From NCBI RefSeq assembly GCF_024585165.1, contig NZ_CP029008.1:6219501-6283500 (forward strand): a stretch of DNA of 64,000 nucleotides. Reading direction: 5' to 3'. This document shows, in pieces, positions 1-12,775 of the stretch. The translations under genes and the position numbers were made by a program. Source of the stretch: Bradyrhizobium sp. WBOS07. GTDB taxonomy: Bacteria; Pseudomonadota; Alphaproteobacteria; Rhizobiales; Xanthobacteraceae. Position 1 is the first letter of the stretch, and each line of letters begins with the position of its first letter. The notes beneath the pieces are model-generated. The model did no database searches, had not been told where the DNA came from, and worked only from the letters and a program-made list of their open reading frames with translations.

Positions 1-252
1 GAGCTCGATGCCGTCGTCAAGGCGAACGATGTCGAGCGACTTGATGTCGTCGACCGACTTGATGATGCCCTCGCTCACACTGAAGCCGACCGCGAAATCT
101 TCCAGGTTCTGCGGCGTCCCCATCATGACGGCGTAGGTGCCGCCATTATAGGTCAGCGCCAACGGCGTCTCCTCCGGAATGAAACGCGTTCCTTCGGACG
201 CCACGCCGTTGCGCCAGATTCCGCGATCGATCGCCTGAACCGCGACGTGCAT
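1..252 (-). CDS. fdhD: FdhD, formate dehydrogenase sulfurtransferase (N-terminal part, cut by window edge)
   Basis: Only the first 84 codons are inside the window; the gene runs off the left edge. The readable N-terminus contains PLALTYNGGTYAVMM followed by NLEDFAVGF and SEGII, which is the conserved start of the FdhD/FdsC family. FdhD passes sulfur from a cysteine desulfurase to the molybdenum cofactor, a step formate dehydrogenase needs to become active. It begins six bases after the fdsA stop, so it is the next gene of the fds operon, where an accessory gene is expected. The conserved CxxC motif lies beyond the edge and cannot be checked. Confidence 0.93.
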   Translation of the reverse strand, partial: MHVAVQAIDRGIWRNGVASEGTRFIPEETPLALTYNGGTYAVMMGTPQNLEDFAVGFSVSEGIIKSVDDIKSLDIVRLDDGIEL

Positions 253-257
253 ACGAA

Positions 258-3134
258 TCACTCCGCCGCTTCGGCCGGCACGATGCGGCGGGATTGCCGC
301 GCCTGCGCGTCATAGGCCTTCTGCCAGTCGGACGGGCCGTTCGAGGGTGAGACCTGCACCGCCGTGACTTTGTATTCGGGACAATTGGTCGCCCAGTCCG
401 AATAATCCGTCGTGATGACGTTGGCCTGCGTGTCCGGATGGTGGAAGGTGGTGTAGACGACGCCGGGCGCCACGCGATCGGTGATCTCCGCGCGCAGCGT
501 GGTCTCGCCGGCGCGGCTCTTCAGCCGGACCCAGTCGCCGTCACGCACGCCGCGCTGCTCGGCATCGTGCGGGTGGATCTCGAGGCGATCCTCGGCATGC
601 CAGACCACGTTGTCGGTGCGCCGCGTCTGCGCGCCGACATTGTACTGGCTAAGGATGCGCCCCGTGGTGAGCAGCAGGGGATAGCGCGGGCCGGTGCGCT
701 CGTCGGTCGCGACATATTCGGTCACGACGAACTTGCCTTTGCCGCGGACGAAGCCGTCGATATGCATCACGGGCGTGCCTTCGGGGGCCTTCTCGTTGCA
801 GGGCCATTGCACCGAGCCGAGCTCATCTAACTTGGCGTAGGAGACCCCGGCAAAGGTCGGCGTCAGCGCCGCGATCTCGTCCATGATCTCGGACGGGTGG
901 CTGTACTTCATCTCGAAGCCCATCGCCTTGGCAAGGCCGATCGTGACCTCCCAGTCGGCCATGCCGTTCTTCGGCGTCATCACCTTGCGCACGCGCTGGA
1001 TGCGGCGCTCGGCGTTGGTGAAGGTGCCGTCCTTCTCCAGGAAGCTCGAGCCGGGCAGGAAGACGTGGGCGTAGTTCGCGGTCTCGTTGAGGAAGAGGTC
1101 GTGAACGATGACGCATTCCATCGCCGACAGTGCCGCCACCACGTGGCTGGTGTTGGGATCGGACTGCAGGATGTCCTCGCCCTGCACGTAGATCCCCATG
1201 AAGGTGCCTTCGACCGCGGCGTCGAACATGTTGGGAATGCGCAGGCCCGGCTCGGGGTTGAGCTTGACGTTCCACAGCGCCTCGAACTGGTCGCGCACGG
1301 CATCGCCGGAGATGTGGCGGTAGCCGGGCAGCTCGTGCGGGAACGAGCCCATGTCGCAGGAGCCCTGCACGTTGTTCTGGCCGCGCAACGGGTTCACGCC
1401 GACGCCCGGTCGGCCGATATTGCCTGTGGCCATCGCGAGGTTGGCGATCGCGATCACGGTGGTCGAGCCCTGGCTGTGCTCGGTGACGCCGAGCCCGTAA
1501 TAGATCGCGCCGTTGCCGCCGGTGGCGTAGGTGCGGGCGGCCTCGCGCAGGTCCTTCGGATCGACGCCGGTGAGGATGGCGGTGGCTTCCGGGCTGTTCT
1601 TGGGCTGGGCGACGAAGGCCGCCCATTCCTCGAACTCGCTCCAGTCGCAGCGCTCGCGCACGAAGGCTTCGTTGACAAGGCCCTCGGTGACGATGACGTG
1701 CGCGATCGCCGTCATGACCGCGACGTTGGTGCCGGGCATCAGGGGCAGGTGCAGCGCCTTCACGTGCGGTGATTCCACCATCTCGGTGCGGCGCGGATCG
1801 ATCACGATCAGCTTGGCGCCCTGGCGCAGCCGCTTCTTCAGGCGCGAGGCGAACACAGGATGGGCGGAGGCGGGGTTGGCGCCGATGACGACGACGACGT
1901 CGGTGTGCTCGACGGAGTCGAAGTCCTGGGTGCCAGCGGAGGTGCCGAAGGTGGTGGCAAGGCCGTATCCGGTCGGGGAGTGGCAGACGCGGGCGCAGGT
2001 GTCGACATTGTTGTTGCCGAAGCCGGCGCGGATCAACTTCTGCACCAGATAGGTCTCTTCGTTGGTGCAGCGGGACGAGGTGATGCCGCCGATGGCGTCG
2101 CGGCCGTATTTCTTCTGGATGCCGCGCATCCTGGCGGCGGCGAACGAGAACGCCTCGTCCCAGGACACTTCGCGCCAGGGCTCCTCGATCCGCTCGCGGA
2201 TCATCGGTTTCAGGATGCGTTCCTTGTGGTTAGTGTAGCCCCAGGCGAAGCGGCCCTTGACGCAGGAATGGCCGCGATTGGCCTTGCCATCCTTGTACGG
2301 CACCATGCGCACGACTTCCTCGCCGCGCATCTCGGCCTTGAAGGCACAGCCGACGCCGCAATAGGCGCAGGTGGTGACGACGGAGTGCTCGGGTTGGCCG
2401 ATCTCGATCACGGACTTCTCGGTCAGCGTCGCGGTCGGGCAGGCCTGCACACAGGCGCCGCAGGAGACGCATTCCGAACCGAGGAAGCTTTCGCTCATGC
2501 CGGGGGAGACGCGGCTGTCGAAGCCGCGGCCGGAGATGGTCAGCGCGAACGTGCCTTGCACCTCCTCGCAGGCGCGGACGCAGCGCGAGCAGACGATGCA
2601 CTTGGAGGGATCGTAGGTGAAGTACGGGTTGGACTCGTCCTTCGGCATCCAATGGTCGTTGTCGCAGCCATGGGATTTGGCGAAGACGTGGTTCTCGCCC
2701 TCATAGCCGTAGCGCACGTCGCGCAGGCCGACGGCGCCGGCCATGTCCTGCAATTCACAATCGCCGTTGGCGCCGCAGGTCAGGCAGTCGAGCGGATGGT
2801 CTGAGATGTAGAGCTCCATCACGCCCTTGCGCAGCTTCTTCAGCCGCTCGGTCTGGGTGTGCACGACGAGGCCGTTCATGACAGGCGTGGTGCAGGAGGC
2901 CGGCGTGCCGGCGCGGCCCTCGATCTCGACCAGGCAGAGCCGGCAGGAGCCGAATGCGTCGACCATGTCGGTGGCGCAGAGCTTCGGGATCTGGTGGCCG
3001 GCATCCATCGCGGCGCGCATGATCGATGTGCCCTCGGGCACCGTGACCTCGTTGCCGTCGATGGTCAGCGTCACCATCGTTTCCGATTTGGAAGCCGGCG
3101 TGCCGTAGTCGATTTCTTCGATCAGAGACATCAT
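258..3134 (-). CDS. fdsA: NAD-dependent formate dehydrogenase, alpha (molybdopterin) subunit
   Basis: This is the catalytic subunit of the soluble molybdenum formate dehydrogenase, oxidising formate to CO2 and sending electrons to FdsB and NAD+. At 958 aa it has the full family length. The N-terminus (about 20-100) is a NuoG-like [2Fe-2S] domain with CRLCLVE. A Cys-rich region with HPLDCLTCGANGDC follows, then two [4Fe-4S] motifs, CIVCSRC and CVSCGAC. CAYCGVGC near residue 255 opens the molybdopterin domain. The active-site segment DTCARVCHSP carries a Cys, not selenocysteine, as molybdenum ligand, followed by the catalytic His. A C-terminal molydopterin-dinucleotide-binding domain is present. 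The start is one of two adjacent ATGs seven bases after fdsB. In this window formate would come from oxalyl-CoA decarboxylation. Confidence 0.97.
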   Translation of the reverse strand: MMSLIEEIDYGTPASKSETMVTLTIDGNEVTVPEGTSIMRAAMDAGHQIPKLCATDMVDAFGSCRLCLVEIEGRAGTPASCTTPVMNGLVVHTQTERLKKLRKGVMELYISDHPLDCLTCGANGDCELQDMAGAVGLRDVRYGYEGENHVFAKSHGCDNDHWMPKDESNPYFTYDPSKCIVCSRCVRACEEVQGTFALTISGRGFDSRVSPGMSESFLGSECVSCGACVQACPTATLTEKSVIEIGQPEHSVVTTCAYCGVGCAFKAEMRGEEVVRMVPYKDGKANRGHSCVKGRFAWGYTNHKERILKPMIRERIEEPWREVSWDEAFSFAAARMRGIQKKYGRDAIGGITSSRCTNEETYLVQKLIRAGFGNNNVDTCARVCHSPTGYGLATTFGTSAGTQDFDSVEHTDVVVVIGANPASAHPVFASRLKKRLRQGAKLIVIDPRRTEMVESPHVKALHLPLMPGTNVAVMTAIAHVIVTEGLVNEAFVRERCDWSEFEEWAAFVAQPKNSPEATAILTGVDPKDLREAARTYATGGNGAIYYGLGVTEHSQGSTTVIAIANLAMATGNIGRPGVGVNPLRGQNNVQGSCDMGSFPHELPGYRHISGDAVRDQFEALWNVKLNPEPGLRIPNMFDAAVEGTFMGIYVQGEDILQSDPNTSHVVAALSAMECVIVHDLFLNETANYAHVFLPGSSFLEKDGTFTNAERRIQRVRKVMTPKNGMADWEVTIGLAKAMGFEMKYSHPSEIMDEIAALTPTFAGVSYAKLDELGSVQWPCNEKAPEGTPVMHIDGFVRGKGKFVVTEYVATDERTGPRYPLLLTTGRILSQYNVGAQTRRTDNVVWHAEDRLEIHPHDAEQRGVRDGDWVRLKSRAGETTLRAEITDRVAPGVVYTTFHHPDTQANVITTDYSDWATNCPEYKVTAVQVSPSNGPSDWQKAYDAQARQSRRIVPAEAAE

Positions 3135-3141
3135 CGTTCTC

Positions 3142-4698
3142 CTATTCCGCGGCCTGAAGCGTGGCCGGGGAGGGGACGAAATCCTCCCGGAAATGCTTCA
3201 AGGCACTGAGCACGGGGTAGGGCGTGAAGCCGCCGAGTGCGCAGAGCGAGCCGAATTTCATGGTGTTGCAGAGGTCTTCCACGAGCGCGATGTTTTCGCT
3301 GACGCGTTCGCCGTTGATGATCTTCTCGATGGTCTCGACGCCGCGGGTCGATCCGATCCGGCACGGCGTGCACTTGCCGCAGGATTCGATCGCGCAGAAC
3401 TCCATGGCGAAGCGCGCCTGCCGGCGCATGTCGACGCTGTCGTCGAACACGACGATGCCGCCATGGCCGATCAGGCCGTCGCGAGCGGCAAAGGCCTCGT
3501 AGTCGAACGGCGTGTCGAACAGCGCACGGGGGAAATAGGCGCCGAGCGGCCCGCCGACCTGCACGGCGCGAACCGGGCGGCCCGTGAATGTGCCGCCGCC
3601 GATATCGTCGACGAGCTCGCCGAGCGTCACGCCGAACGCCGTCTCGAACAACCCGCCGTGGCGGATGTTGCCGGCGAGCTGGATCGGCATCGTGCCGCGC
3701 GAACGGCCCATGCCGAAATCCGCATAGGCCTTGGCGCCTTCGGCGAGCACGAAGGGAACAGCCGCGAACGACAGCACGTTGTTGATGACGGTCGGCTTGC
3801 CGAACAGGCCGTGATGCGCCGGCAGCGGCGGCTTGGCACGCACGATGCCGCGGCGGCCTTCGAGGCTCTCCAGCAGCGAGGTCTCCTCGCCGCAGACATA
3901 GGCGCCGGCCCCGACGCGGACTTCGAGATCGAAGCTGTGGGTGGAGCCGCCGATCCCGCCGCCAAGATAGCCGCCGCGCCTGGCCGCGACGATGGCCGCG
4001 TTCATCGCCTCGACCGCGTGCGGATATTCGCTGCGGATATAGATGTAGCCCTTGGTCGCGCCGACGGTGAGACCGGCGATGGTCATGCCCTCGATCACCA
4101 GGAACGGATCGCCTTCCATGATCATGCGGTCGGCGAAGGTGCCGCTGTCGCCCTCGTCGGCGTTGCAGACGATGAACTTGCGGTCGGCCCTGGCCTGGGC
4201 GACGGTCTTCCACTTGATGCCGGTCGGGAAGCCCGCGCCGCCGCGGCCGCGCAGGCCCGACGCGGTGACTTCGTTGAGGATGGCATCGGGTCCGAGCGAG
4301 AGCGCGCGCTCAAACCCCTTGTAGCCGCCATGGGCGCGGTAGTCATCGAGCGAGCGCGGATCGATCACGCCGCAGCGGGCGAAGGTGAGGCGGGTCTGGC
4401 GCTTCAGCCAGGGGATCTCGTCGGTTGCCCCCAGCCGCAACAGATGCGGCGTGTTGCCGGCGAGCGCGTCGAACAGCGAGGGCACATCGGCTTCCGTCAC
4501 CGGACCGAAGGCGATGCGGCCTTGCGGCGTCGCCACCTCGACCAGCGGCTCCAGCCAGTACATCCCGCGCGAGCCGGTCCTGACGATCTCGATCGCCACG
4601 CCGCGCTCGGCTGCCGCCTGCTCCAGCGCCAGGGCAACCTCGTCGGCGCCGACGGCGATAGCGCCGGCGTCGCGTGAGACGAACAAACGCACGCTCAT
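3142..4698 (-). CDS. fdsB: NAD-dependent formate dehydrogenase, beta subunit (FMN/NADH-binding)
   Basis: This diaphorase subunit takes electrons from FdsA and reduces NAD+. It is 518 aa with a thioredoxin-like N-terminal domain (about 1-110) fused to a NuoF-like part, the usual FdsB layout. GLRGRGGAGFPTG and CNADEGDSGTFADR are the FMN/NADH-binding motifs, and ESCGKCTPCRIG binds a [4Fe-4S] cluster near the C-terminus. I chose the ATG at 4698 because it forms an ATGA overlap with the fdsG stop. The reading frame stays open to 4926, but that stretch is Arg-rich and lies over fdsG. Confidence 0.96.
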   Translation of the reverse strand: MSVRLFVSRDAGAIAVGADEVALALEQAAAERGVAIEIVRTGSRGMYWLEPLVEVATPQGRIAFGPVTEADVPSLFDALAGNTPHLLRLGATDEIPWLKRQTRLTFARCGVIDPRSLDDYRAHGGYKGFERALSLGPDAILNEVTASGLRGRGGAGFPTGIKWKTVAQARADRKFIVCNADEGDSGTFADRMIMEGDPFLVIEGMTIAGLTVGATKGYIYIRSEYPHAVEAMNAAIVAARRGGYLGGGIGGSTHSFDLEVRVGAGAYVCGEETSLLESLEGRRGIVRAKPPLPAHHGLFGKPTVINNVLSFAAVPFVLAEGAKAYADFGMGRSRGTMPIQLAGNIRHGGLFETAFGVTLGELVDDIGGGTFTGRPVRAVQVGGPLGAYFPRALFDTPFDYEAFAARDGLIGHGGIVVFDDSVDMRRQARFAMEFCAIESCGKCTPCRIGSTRGVETIEKIINGERVSENIALVEDLCNTMKFGSLCALGGFTPYPVLSALKHFREDFVPSPATLQAAE

Positions 4699-5171
4699 CG
4701 CTGCGCCTCCGCAACCAGCGCATCGAGACGGTTCTGATCGAGCCGGCCGATCAGGCGGCCGTCGAGCATCGCGGACGGTGCGGTCGCGCACAGGCCGAGG
4801 CAGTAGATCGGCTCCAGCGTGACGCGATCGTCGGGCGTGGTGCTGCCGAGCGACACGCCGAGCTTCGCCTCGGCGCGTGCCGCCAGCGCATCGCCGCCGG
4901 CGGCCTGGCAGGCCTCCGCACGGCACAGCTTCAGCACATGGCGGCCGGCCGGCTTGTGGCGGAAATCATGATAGAACGTGAACACGCCATGCACCTCGGC
5001 GCGCGACAGGTTGAGCGCCTGCGCCACCATGGGGATGGCGGCCTGCGGCACATGGCCGAACGCCTCCTGCAGCGCATGCAGGATGACCAGCGTCGCGCCT
5101 TCCTGGTTGGCATGCTCGGCGATGATTTCGCCGCCTCGCGTCTCGTTCCAAGGCTCAAAAACCGCTGTCAT
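4695..5171 (-). CDS. fdsG: NAD-dependent formate dehydrogenase, gamma subunit
   Basis: A 158-aa NuoE-like thioredoxin-fold protein carrying one [2Fe-2S] cluster. The ligand cysteines are visible in CRAEACQAAGG and in YCLGLCATAPS about 40 residues later. It forms the FdsBG module that passes electrons to NAD+. It is the first gene of the fds operon, and its stop overlaps the fdsB start. The 190-bp region upstream is shared with a divergent LysR gene, and that regulator is likely to control the operon. Confidence 0.95.
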   Translation of the reverse strand: MTAVFEPWNETRGGEIIAEHANQEGATLVILHALQEAFGHVPQAAIPMVAQALNLSRAEVHGVFTFYHDFRHKPAGRHVLKLCRAEACQAAGGDALAARAEAKLGVSLGSTTPDDRVTLEPIYCLGLCATAPSAMLDGRLIGRLDQNRLDALVAEAQR

Positions 5172-5361
5172 TCTTCATTCTCAACCTGAGCGTTTCCTTC
5201 CGCGCAAACTAGTTGGAATCATTCGAAGATCAATAAAGCTGTCCCATGCTGCGATTGCGGATTCGGATCGATTTGCAAATGCTATCGGTCGATCCGAAAC
5301 GGCAATTAAGGTCGTTCCGCCGGCCGGTTTTTGTGTGTTGTGAGGAGGCAGGCGTGCTAGC

Positions 5362-6288
5362 TTGCATGCCACGACAGAACTCGAGGACGACCGGTTGATC
5401 GACAAGCTTGAACTATTGCTGGCGCTGGCGAAGGAGCGGCATTTCGGACGTGCGGCGGAGGTCTGCGGCGTCACGCAACCGACGATGTCGACCGGGCTCA
5501 AGCAGCTCGAGGAGATCCTCGGCGTGATGCTGGTCCAGCGCGGGTCGCGCTTTCAGGGCTTTACGCCCGAAGGCGAGCGGGCGCTCGACTGGGCGCGGCG
5601 GATCGTGGGCGATGCCCGCGCGATGCGCGACGAGATCAACGGACTGAAGCATCAGCTCTCCGGCGAGATCCGCATCGCGGCGATCCCGACCGTGCTCGGC
5701 ATGGTGGCGTCGCTGACGACGCCGTTTCGCGCCCGGCACCCCGAGGTGCGCTTCAGCATCCGCTCGACGACCTCGTCGGAGGTGCTGGGGCTGCTCGAAA
5801 ATCTCGAGGTCGATGCCGGGCTGACCTATATCGAGAACGAGCCGATCGGCAAGGTGCGGACCATTCCGCTCTACAACGAGAGCTATCGCCTGCTCACCGC
5901 GCCGGACGCGATGTTCGGTGATCGCGAAACGGTGACCTGGACCGAGGTCGGGCAGGTGCCGCTATGCCTGCTGACGCCCGACATGCAGAACCGCCGCATC
6001 ATCGACCGCGCGCTGCGCTCGGTCGGCGCGGAGGCGACGCCGACACTGACCTCGAACTCGCTGCTGGTCCTGTTCACGCATGTCAAGACGGGACGCTGGG
6101 CGAGCGTGATGCCGGCCAAGCTTGCCGAGACGCTCGGTCTTTCCGACACGGTGCGCTCGATCCCGATCGTCGAGCCCGATGTCAATTACAGCATCGGCAT
6201 GGTGATCCCGCAGCGCGACCCGATGACGCCGCTGATCGCGGCGCTGGTCAACGTCGCGCGCGAAGTCGCGCCGACGCTGCAATTGTAG
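5362..6288 (+). CDS. LysR-family regulator divergent from the formate dehydrogenase operon
   Basis: A 308-aa LysR-type regulator. The N-terminal winged helix-turn-helix is clear (HFGRAAEVCGVTQPTMSTGLKQ is split here as HFGRAAEVCGV and TQPTMSTGLKQLE), and a periplasmic-binding-like effector domain follows from about residue 95. The start appears to be TTG at 5362, because an in-frame stop lies at 5341 and a GGAGG ribosome site sits at 5344-5348. No ATG in this frame precedes the HTH. Its position divergent from fdsG matches the FdsR arrangement of other proteobacteria, so I infer control of fdsGBA, probably in response to formate. The intergenic region has no dyad clear enough to name as its site. 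Confidence 0.9.
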   Translation: MHATTELEDDRLIDKLELLLALAKERHFGRAAEVCGVTQPTMSTGLKQLEEILGVMLVQRGSRFQGFTPEGERALDWARRIVGDARAMRDEINGLKHQLSGEIRIAAIPTVLGMVASLTTPFRARHPEVRFSIRSTTSSEVLGLLENLEVDAGLTYIENEPIGKVRTIPLYNESYRLLTAPDAMFGDRETVTWTEVGQVPLCLLTPDMQNRRIIDRALRSVGAEATPTLTSNSLLVLFTHVKTGRWASVMPAKLAETLGLSDTVRSIPIVEPDVNYSIGMVIPQRDPMTPLIAALVNVAREVAPTLQL

Positions 6289-6301
6289 ATTCGAGCAAGC
6301 G

Positions 6302-6434
6302 CCTCGTCCTTCGAGACGCCCGCTTCGCGGGCTCCTCAGGATGAGGCTCCCTTGCATCGGTGTTTGCTGAAGCTGCTGCCGCGTACGCAGACCTCATCCT
6401 GAGGGCCCGCCGGAGGCGGGCGTCTCGAAGAATG
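6302..6434. repeat. Palindromic intergenic repeat, type A
   Basis: Two related units of about 43-45 bases lie in inverted orientation around a 45-base spacer. The left unit (6302-6346) contains TTCGAGACGCCCGC and CTCCTCAGGATGAGG. The right unit (6392-6434) contains CCTCATCCTGAGG and GCGGGCGTCTCGAAG. Each unit also folds on itself. The element sits between two convergent genes. Repeats of this look are common in Bradyrhizobium and Rhodopseudomonas intergenic DNA. It may also end transcription of both flanking genes, though no T-run is present. Confidence 0.8.
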
Positions 6435-6460
6435 GCCGCAGGCGAGCGTCCCGCCGTGCG

Positions 6461-8791
<2,331 letters not shown>

Positions 8792-9030
8792 GCCTTCGGC
8801 CCCCTGAAAACCAGCTTGCAACTGAAGTCCGGAAGCAGCCCCACATCGCTTCCGAATCACAGCGATTTGAATCCAGTTTTCGCGGGCTGTCGAGAGTCAA
8901 CGAATCGTTAACGCGAAATTATTCTTATCCAATGCGCAGTTTGTGCGCCGCGTTCCGCAAAGTCACGGGCGGAAGGAGTCCGAAACGAGAACGTGTGACT
9001 CTTCGCGCCCTGTTCGTCTCGTTTGCCTCG

Positions 9031-10419
9031 TCACGCGCGCGGCGGTTCGGCGTGACTGATCACGCGCTTCACGCTCGGGAACGCGCGCCGCAGCGCGCGC
9101 TCGATCGCGTCGACATGCTCGTGCACCTTGGTCACGCTCATCGACGGTGTCGCGCGGCAGTGGAAGTTGACGATCTCGCCCGCATCGGTGTTGCGGACCC
9201 GGACATTGTGGATGTCGTGGATCTCGCCGCCGCCGGCAAATTCCGCCAGCGCGGCGGCGATCGTCCGCACCCTCTCCGGTGTGGCGTCGACCCCGAACGG
9301 AAGTTCCGGTTCCAATGGCTCGATATGGACGTCGACCTCGACGTCCTCGCCGAACTCCTCCTGGATATTGCGCTCCAGCGTGTTGGCGATCTCGTGGGCG
9401 GCCTCCAAGTGCATCCCGCCATCGACCTCGAGGTCGATGCTGACGATCAGCTTGGCCGAATCTTTGATCGTACCCAGATCGTGCACCGTGACATGGTGGA
9501 CCGCGAGGCCCGAATTGCGCGCGATCACCATGATGCGGTCACGCACGGTCTCGTTGTCGCGCGCGACCGGGACGGGGGTGAAGGAAAGGTCGGCATCCCC
9601 GAATGCCTGGTCGACGGCGGCATGCGCCTTGCGCTTGATCTCCTCGACCCGGTCGATCGGATAGGTTCTCGGGACCTTTGCAATGGTGTCGATGAAGGTG
9701 GTCGCCCCGACCATGCGCACGCGCAAGCGCTCGACGTCGATCACTCCCGGCACGCTGCGGATCGCGGCCGTGGCCTTCTCCTGCGCGCCCTCGGGGGCCC
9801 GGTCGACCAGCGTCTGCACCGTCGAGCCGGCCATGCGCAGGCCGAGCGCTGCGATCATCACGGCGACCGCCGCAGCCGCCGCAGCGTCGCCCCACCAGAA
9901 GCCGAGGCCGGCGAGGATCAGGCCTACGATCACGGCGAACGAGCCCATCACGTCGGAGGCGAAATGCAGTGCGTCGGCGGCCAGCGCCTGGCTCCGCGTC
10001 TCGCGCGCGGCGCGGTGCAGGGCGCGGGCGCGCCAGAGATTGACGATGATGTCGATCACCAGCACGACGAAGGGCACGGCCGAAATGGTCGGCGGCGGGG
10101 TCCCCTCGCTCAGCCGGCTATATGCCTCGACCAGGATGCCGCCGGCGAGCACGTAGAGCAGGGCGGTGACGCCCAGCGCCGAGATGCTCTCCAGCTTGCC
10201 GTGGCCGTAATGGTGCTCCTCGTCCGCGGGCTTGTCGGACACCCGCACCACCGCCCAGGTGATGATGGTCGCGACCAGGTCGATCGAGGAGTGCAGGGCC
10301 TCGGAGATCAGGGCGAGCGAGCCGATCGCGATCCCGACCGCGAACTTGGCCGCCGCCATGCCGCCGCTGGCGAAGATCGAGATCGCGGCGACCGAGGTCT
10401 TGTCGTGCTGGGAGGTCAT
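9031..10419 (-). CDS. Cation diffusion facilitator family transporter
   Basis: A 462-aa inner-membrane divalent-metal/proton exchanger of the CDF family. Residues about 8-230 hold six predicted helices. SEALHSSIDLVATI in helix 2 and ADALHFASDVMGS in helix 5 are the positions of the metal-site residues, the second with the HxxxD pattern. The cytoplasmic part is unusually long, about 230 residues, and looks like two consecutive ferredoxin-like dimerisation domains, where most family members of about 300 aa have one. The start at 10419 begins MTSQHDK; the open frame upstream of it crosses a repeat element. The substrate metal cannot be read from the sequence. The gene stands alone. Confidence 0.88.
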   Translation of the reverse strand: MTSQHDKTSVAAISIFASGGMAAAKFAVGIAIGSLALISEALHSSIDLVATIITWAVVRVSDKPADEEHHYGHGKLESISALGVTALLYVLAGGILVEAYSRLSEGTPPPTISAVPFVVLVIDIIVNLWRARALHRAARETRSQALAADALHFASDVMGSFAVIVGLILAGLGFWWGDAAAAAAVAVMIAALGLRMAGSTVQTLVDRAPEGAQEKATAAIRSVPGVIDVERLRVRMVGATTFIDTIAKVPRTYPIDRVEEIKRKAHAAVDQAFGDADLSFTPVPVARDNETVRDRIMVIARNSGLAVHHVTVHDLGTIKDSAKLIVSIDLEVDGGMHLEAAHEIANTLERNIQEEFGEDVEVDVHIEPLEPELPFGVDATPERVRTIAAALAEFAGGGEIHDIHNVRVRNTDAGEIVNFHCRATPSMSVTKVHEHVDAIERALRRAFPSVKRVISHAEPPRA

Positions 10420-10517
10420 GGCGGGGGATTTAGCAGGGCGGGGGTGAACATCAAGCGGCGATCCACAGAAGTAGTCGCAAGTGAGTTGCAGGAGCGATCC
10501 AACTCGTGCACCGCCCT

Positions 10518-10607
10518 GTAGGGTGGGCAAAGCGAAGCGTGCCCACGTATCCTTCGCGACCGAGAGAGGTGGTGGGCACGGCGCAAATGCGCCTTTGCCC
10601 ACCCTAC
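10518..10607. repeat. Palindromic intergenic repeat, type B, copy 1
   Basis: The ends are GTAGGGTGGGCAAAG on the left and CTTTGCCCACCCTAC on the right, a near-perfect inverted repeat around an internal GCGTGCCCAC / GTGGGCACGGCGC pair. The whole element could fold into one long hairpin. A second copy lies at 27850-27951. It sits between a CDF gene and a quinone-reductase-like gene, both on the minus strand. Confidence 0.85.
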
Positions 10608-10629
10608 GAGACCGAGGCTGGATCGACGG

Positions 10630-11601
10630 CTACGGCACCGTCACCACGATCTTCCCGAGATGCTTGTTCGCCTCCATGTGCCCGAACGCCTGGTCGATGT
10701 CGTCGAACGAAAACACCCTGTCGATCGGCAGCTGCAGCTTTCGCGACTCCACCGCGCCCCAGATGTCGTTGCGGACCTCCTCGAAAATCTCGCGGACCTC
10801 CTCGATGGTGCGGGTCCGGAAGGTGACGCCGACATAGTCGATCCGGCGCGCCGCATGCAGGTCGAAGTTGAAATCGGCATGGGTGCCGCCGAGTCGGCCG
10901 ACATTGACGATGCGGCCCTTGACCTTGGTCGCGGCGAGGTTCTGATTGGCGACCTTGCCCGAGACCTGGTCGACGATGAGATCGACGCCTTCGCCGCCCG
11001 TCGCCTTCAGGACATCGTCGACCCACTTCGGATCGGAGCTGTCGACCGCGAGATCGGCGCCGTACTCCTTCAGCCGGCCACGGCGGGTGGCATCGGTGGA
11101 GGAGCCGATCACGAGCTTGGCGTCCTTGAGCCTGGCGATCTGCATTGCCATCAGGCCGACGCCGGAGCTCGCACCCTGGATCAGTACGCTCTGGCCTGGC
11201 TGCACGCCGCCGACAGTGACGACGGCGTTGTGCATGGTCGCGAGGGCCACCGGGAGCGTGGCGGCCTCCTCGAAATTCATGTTCGAGGGCGCGTGGAACA
11301 GCCGGCCGTGATCGGCCAGCGTGTATTCGGCGAAGGCGGCGCTGCCCGAGCCCATGACGCGGTCGCCGATCTTGACGCCCTTCGCATTGGGTCCGAGCTC
11401 GGCGACCTCGCCGGCCCATTCCATGCCGAGTACGGTGCCGACACCGCCAGCCGCGCCATGGGCGTGACCCCTGCGCATGCCGGTGTCGGCGCGGTTGAGC
11501 CCGCAAGCGCGGACCTTGACGAGCACCTGCGTGCCCTTGGGCTTGGGTTGAGCGACGTCGGAGATCCGAGCGCCGTCAGGGCCGTAGACATAAGCCTTCA
11601 T
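10630..11601 (-). CDS. Medium-chain dehydrogenase/reductase, quinone-oxidoreductase-like
   Basis: A 323-aa NAD(P)H-dependent reductase of the zinc-free MDR (quinone oxidoreductase) group. The N-terminal GroES-like domain has VLVKVRACGLNRADTGM, and the Rossmann part has VLIQGASSGVGLMAMQIA, the AxxGxxG nucleotide-binding loop of this group. The cysteine cluster of zinc alcohol dehydrogenases is absent. The start MKAYVYG at 11601 matches the family; the open frame upstream is basic and unconserved in appearance. The gene follows the nitronate monooxygenase gene by only 25 bases, suggesting co-transcription. The substrate is unknown. Confidence 0.88.
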   Translation of the reverse strand: MKAYVYGPDGARISDVAQPKPKGTQVLVKVRACGLNRADTGMRRGHAHGAAGGVGTVLGMEWAGEVAELGPNAKGVKIGDRVMGSGSAAFAEYTLADHGRLFHAPSNMNFEEAATLPVALATMHNAVVTVGGVQPGQSVLIQGASSGVGLMAMQIARLKDAKLVIGSSTDATRRGRLKEYGADLAVDSSDPKWVDDVLKATGGEGVDLIVDQVSGKVANQNLAATKVKGRIVNVGRLGGTHADFNFDLHAARRIDYVGVTFRTRTIEEVREIFEEVRNDIWGAVESRKLQLPIDRVFSFDDIDQAFGHMEANKHLGKIVVTVP

Positions 11602-11626
11602 GAATTGCTCTCGCCTCTTGCGGTGA

Positions 11627-12703
<1,077 letters not shown>

Positions 12704-12775
12704 CTATTGCGTCGCCGGGCGAGGCATCATGAGGAAGGCGAGGAGATTCCGCGGGCGGACAATTCGAACGATCCC

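Noticed and set aside
897..1772. A 291-codon plus-strand open frame over fdsA
   Set aside because: Shadow frame; fdsA motifs are continuous on the minus strand.
4699..4926. N-terminal extension of FdsB to an upstream ATG
   Set aside because: The extension is basic, overlaps fdsG in another frame, and the ATGA overlap at 4698 gives the usual length.
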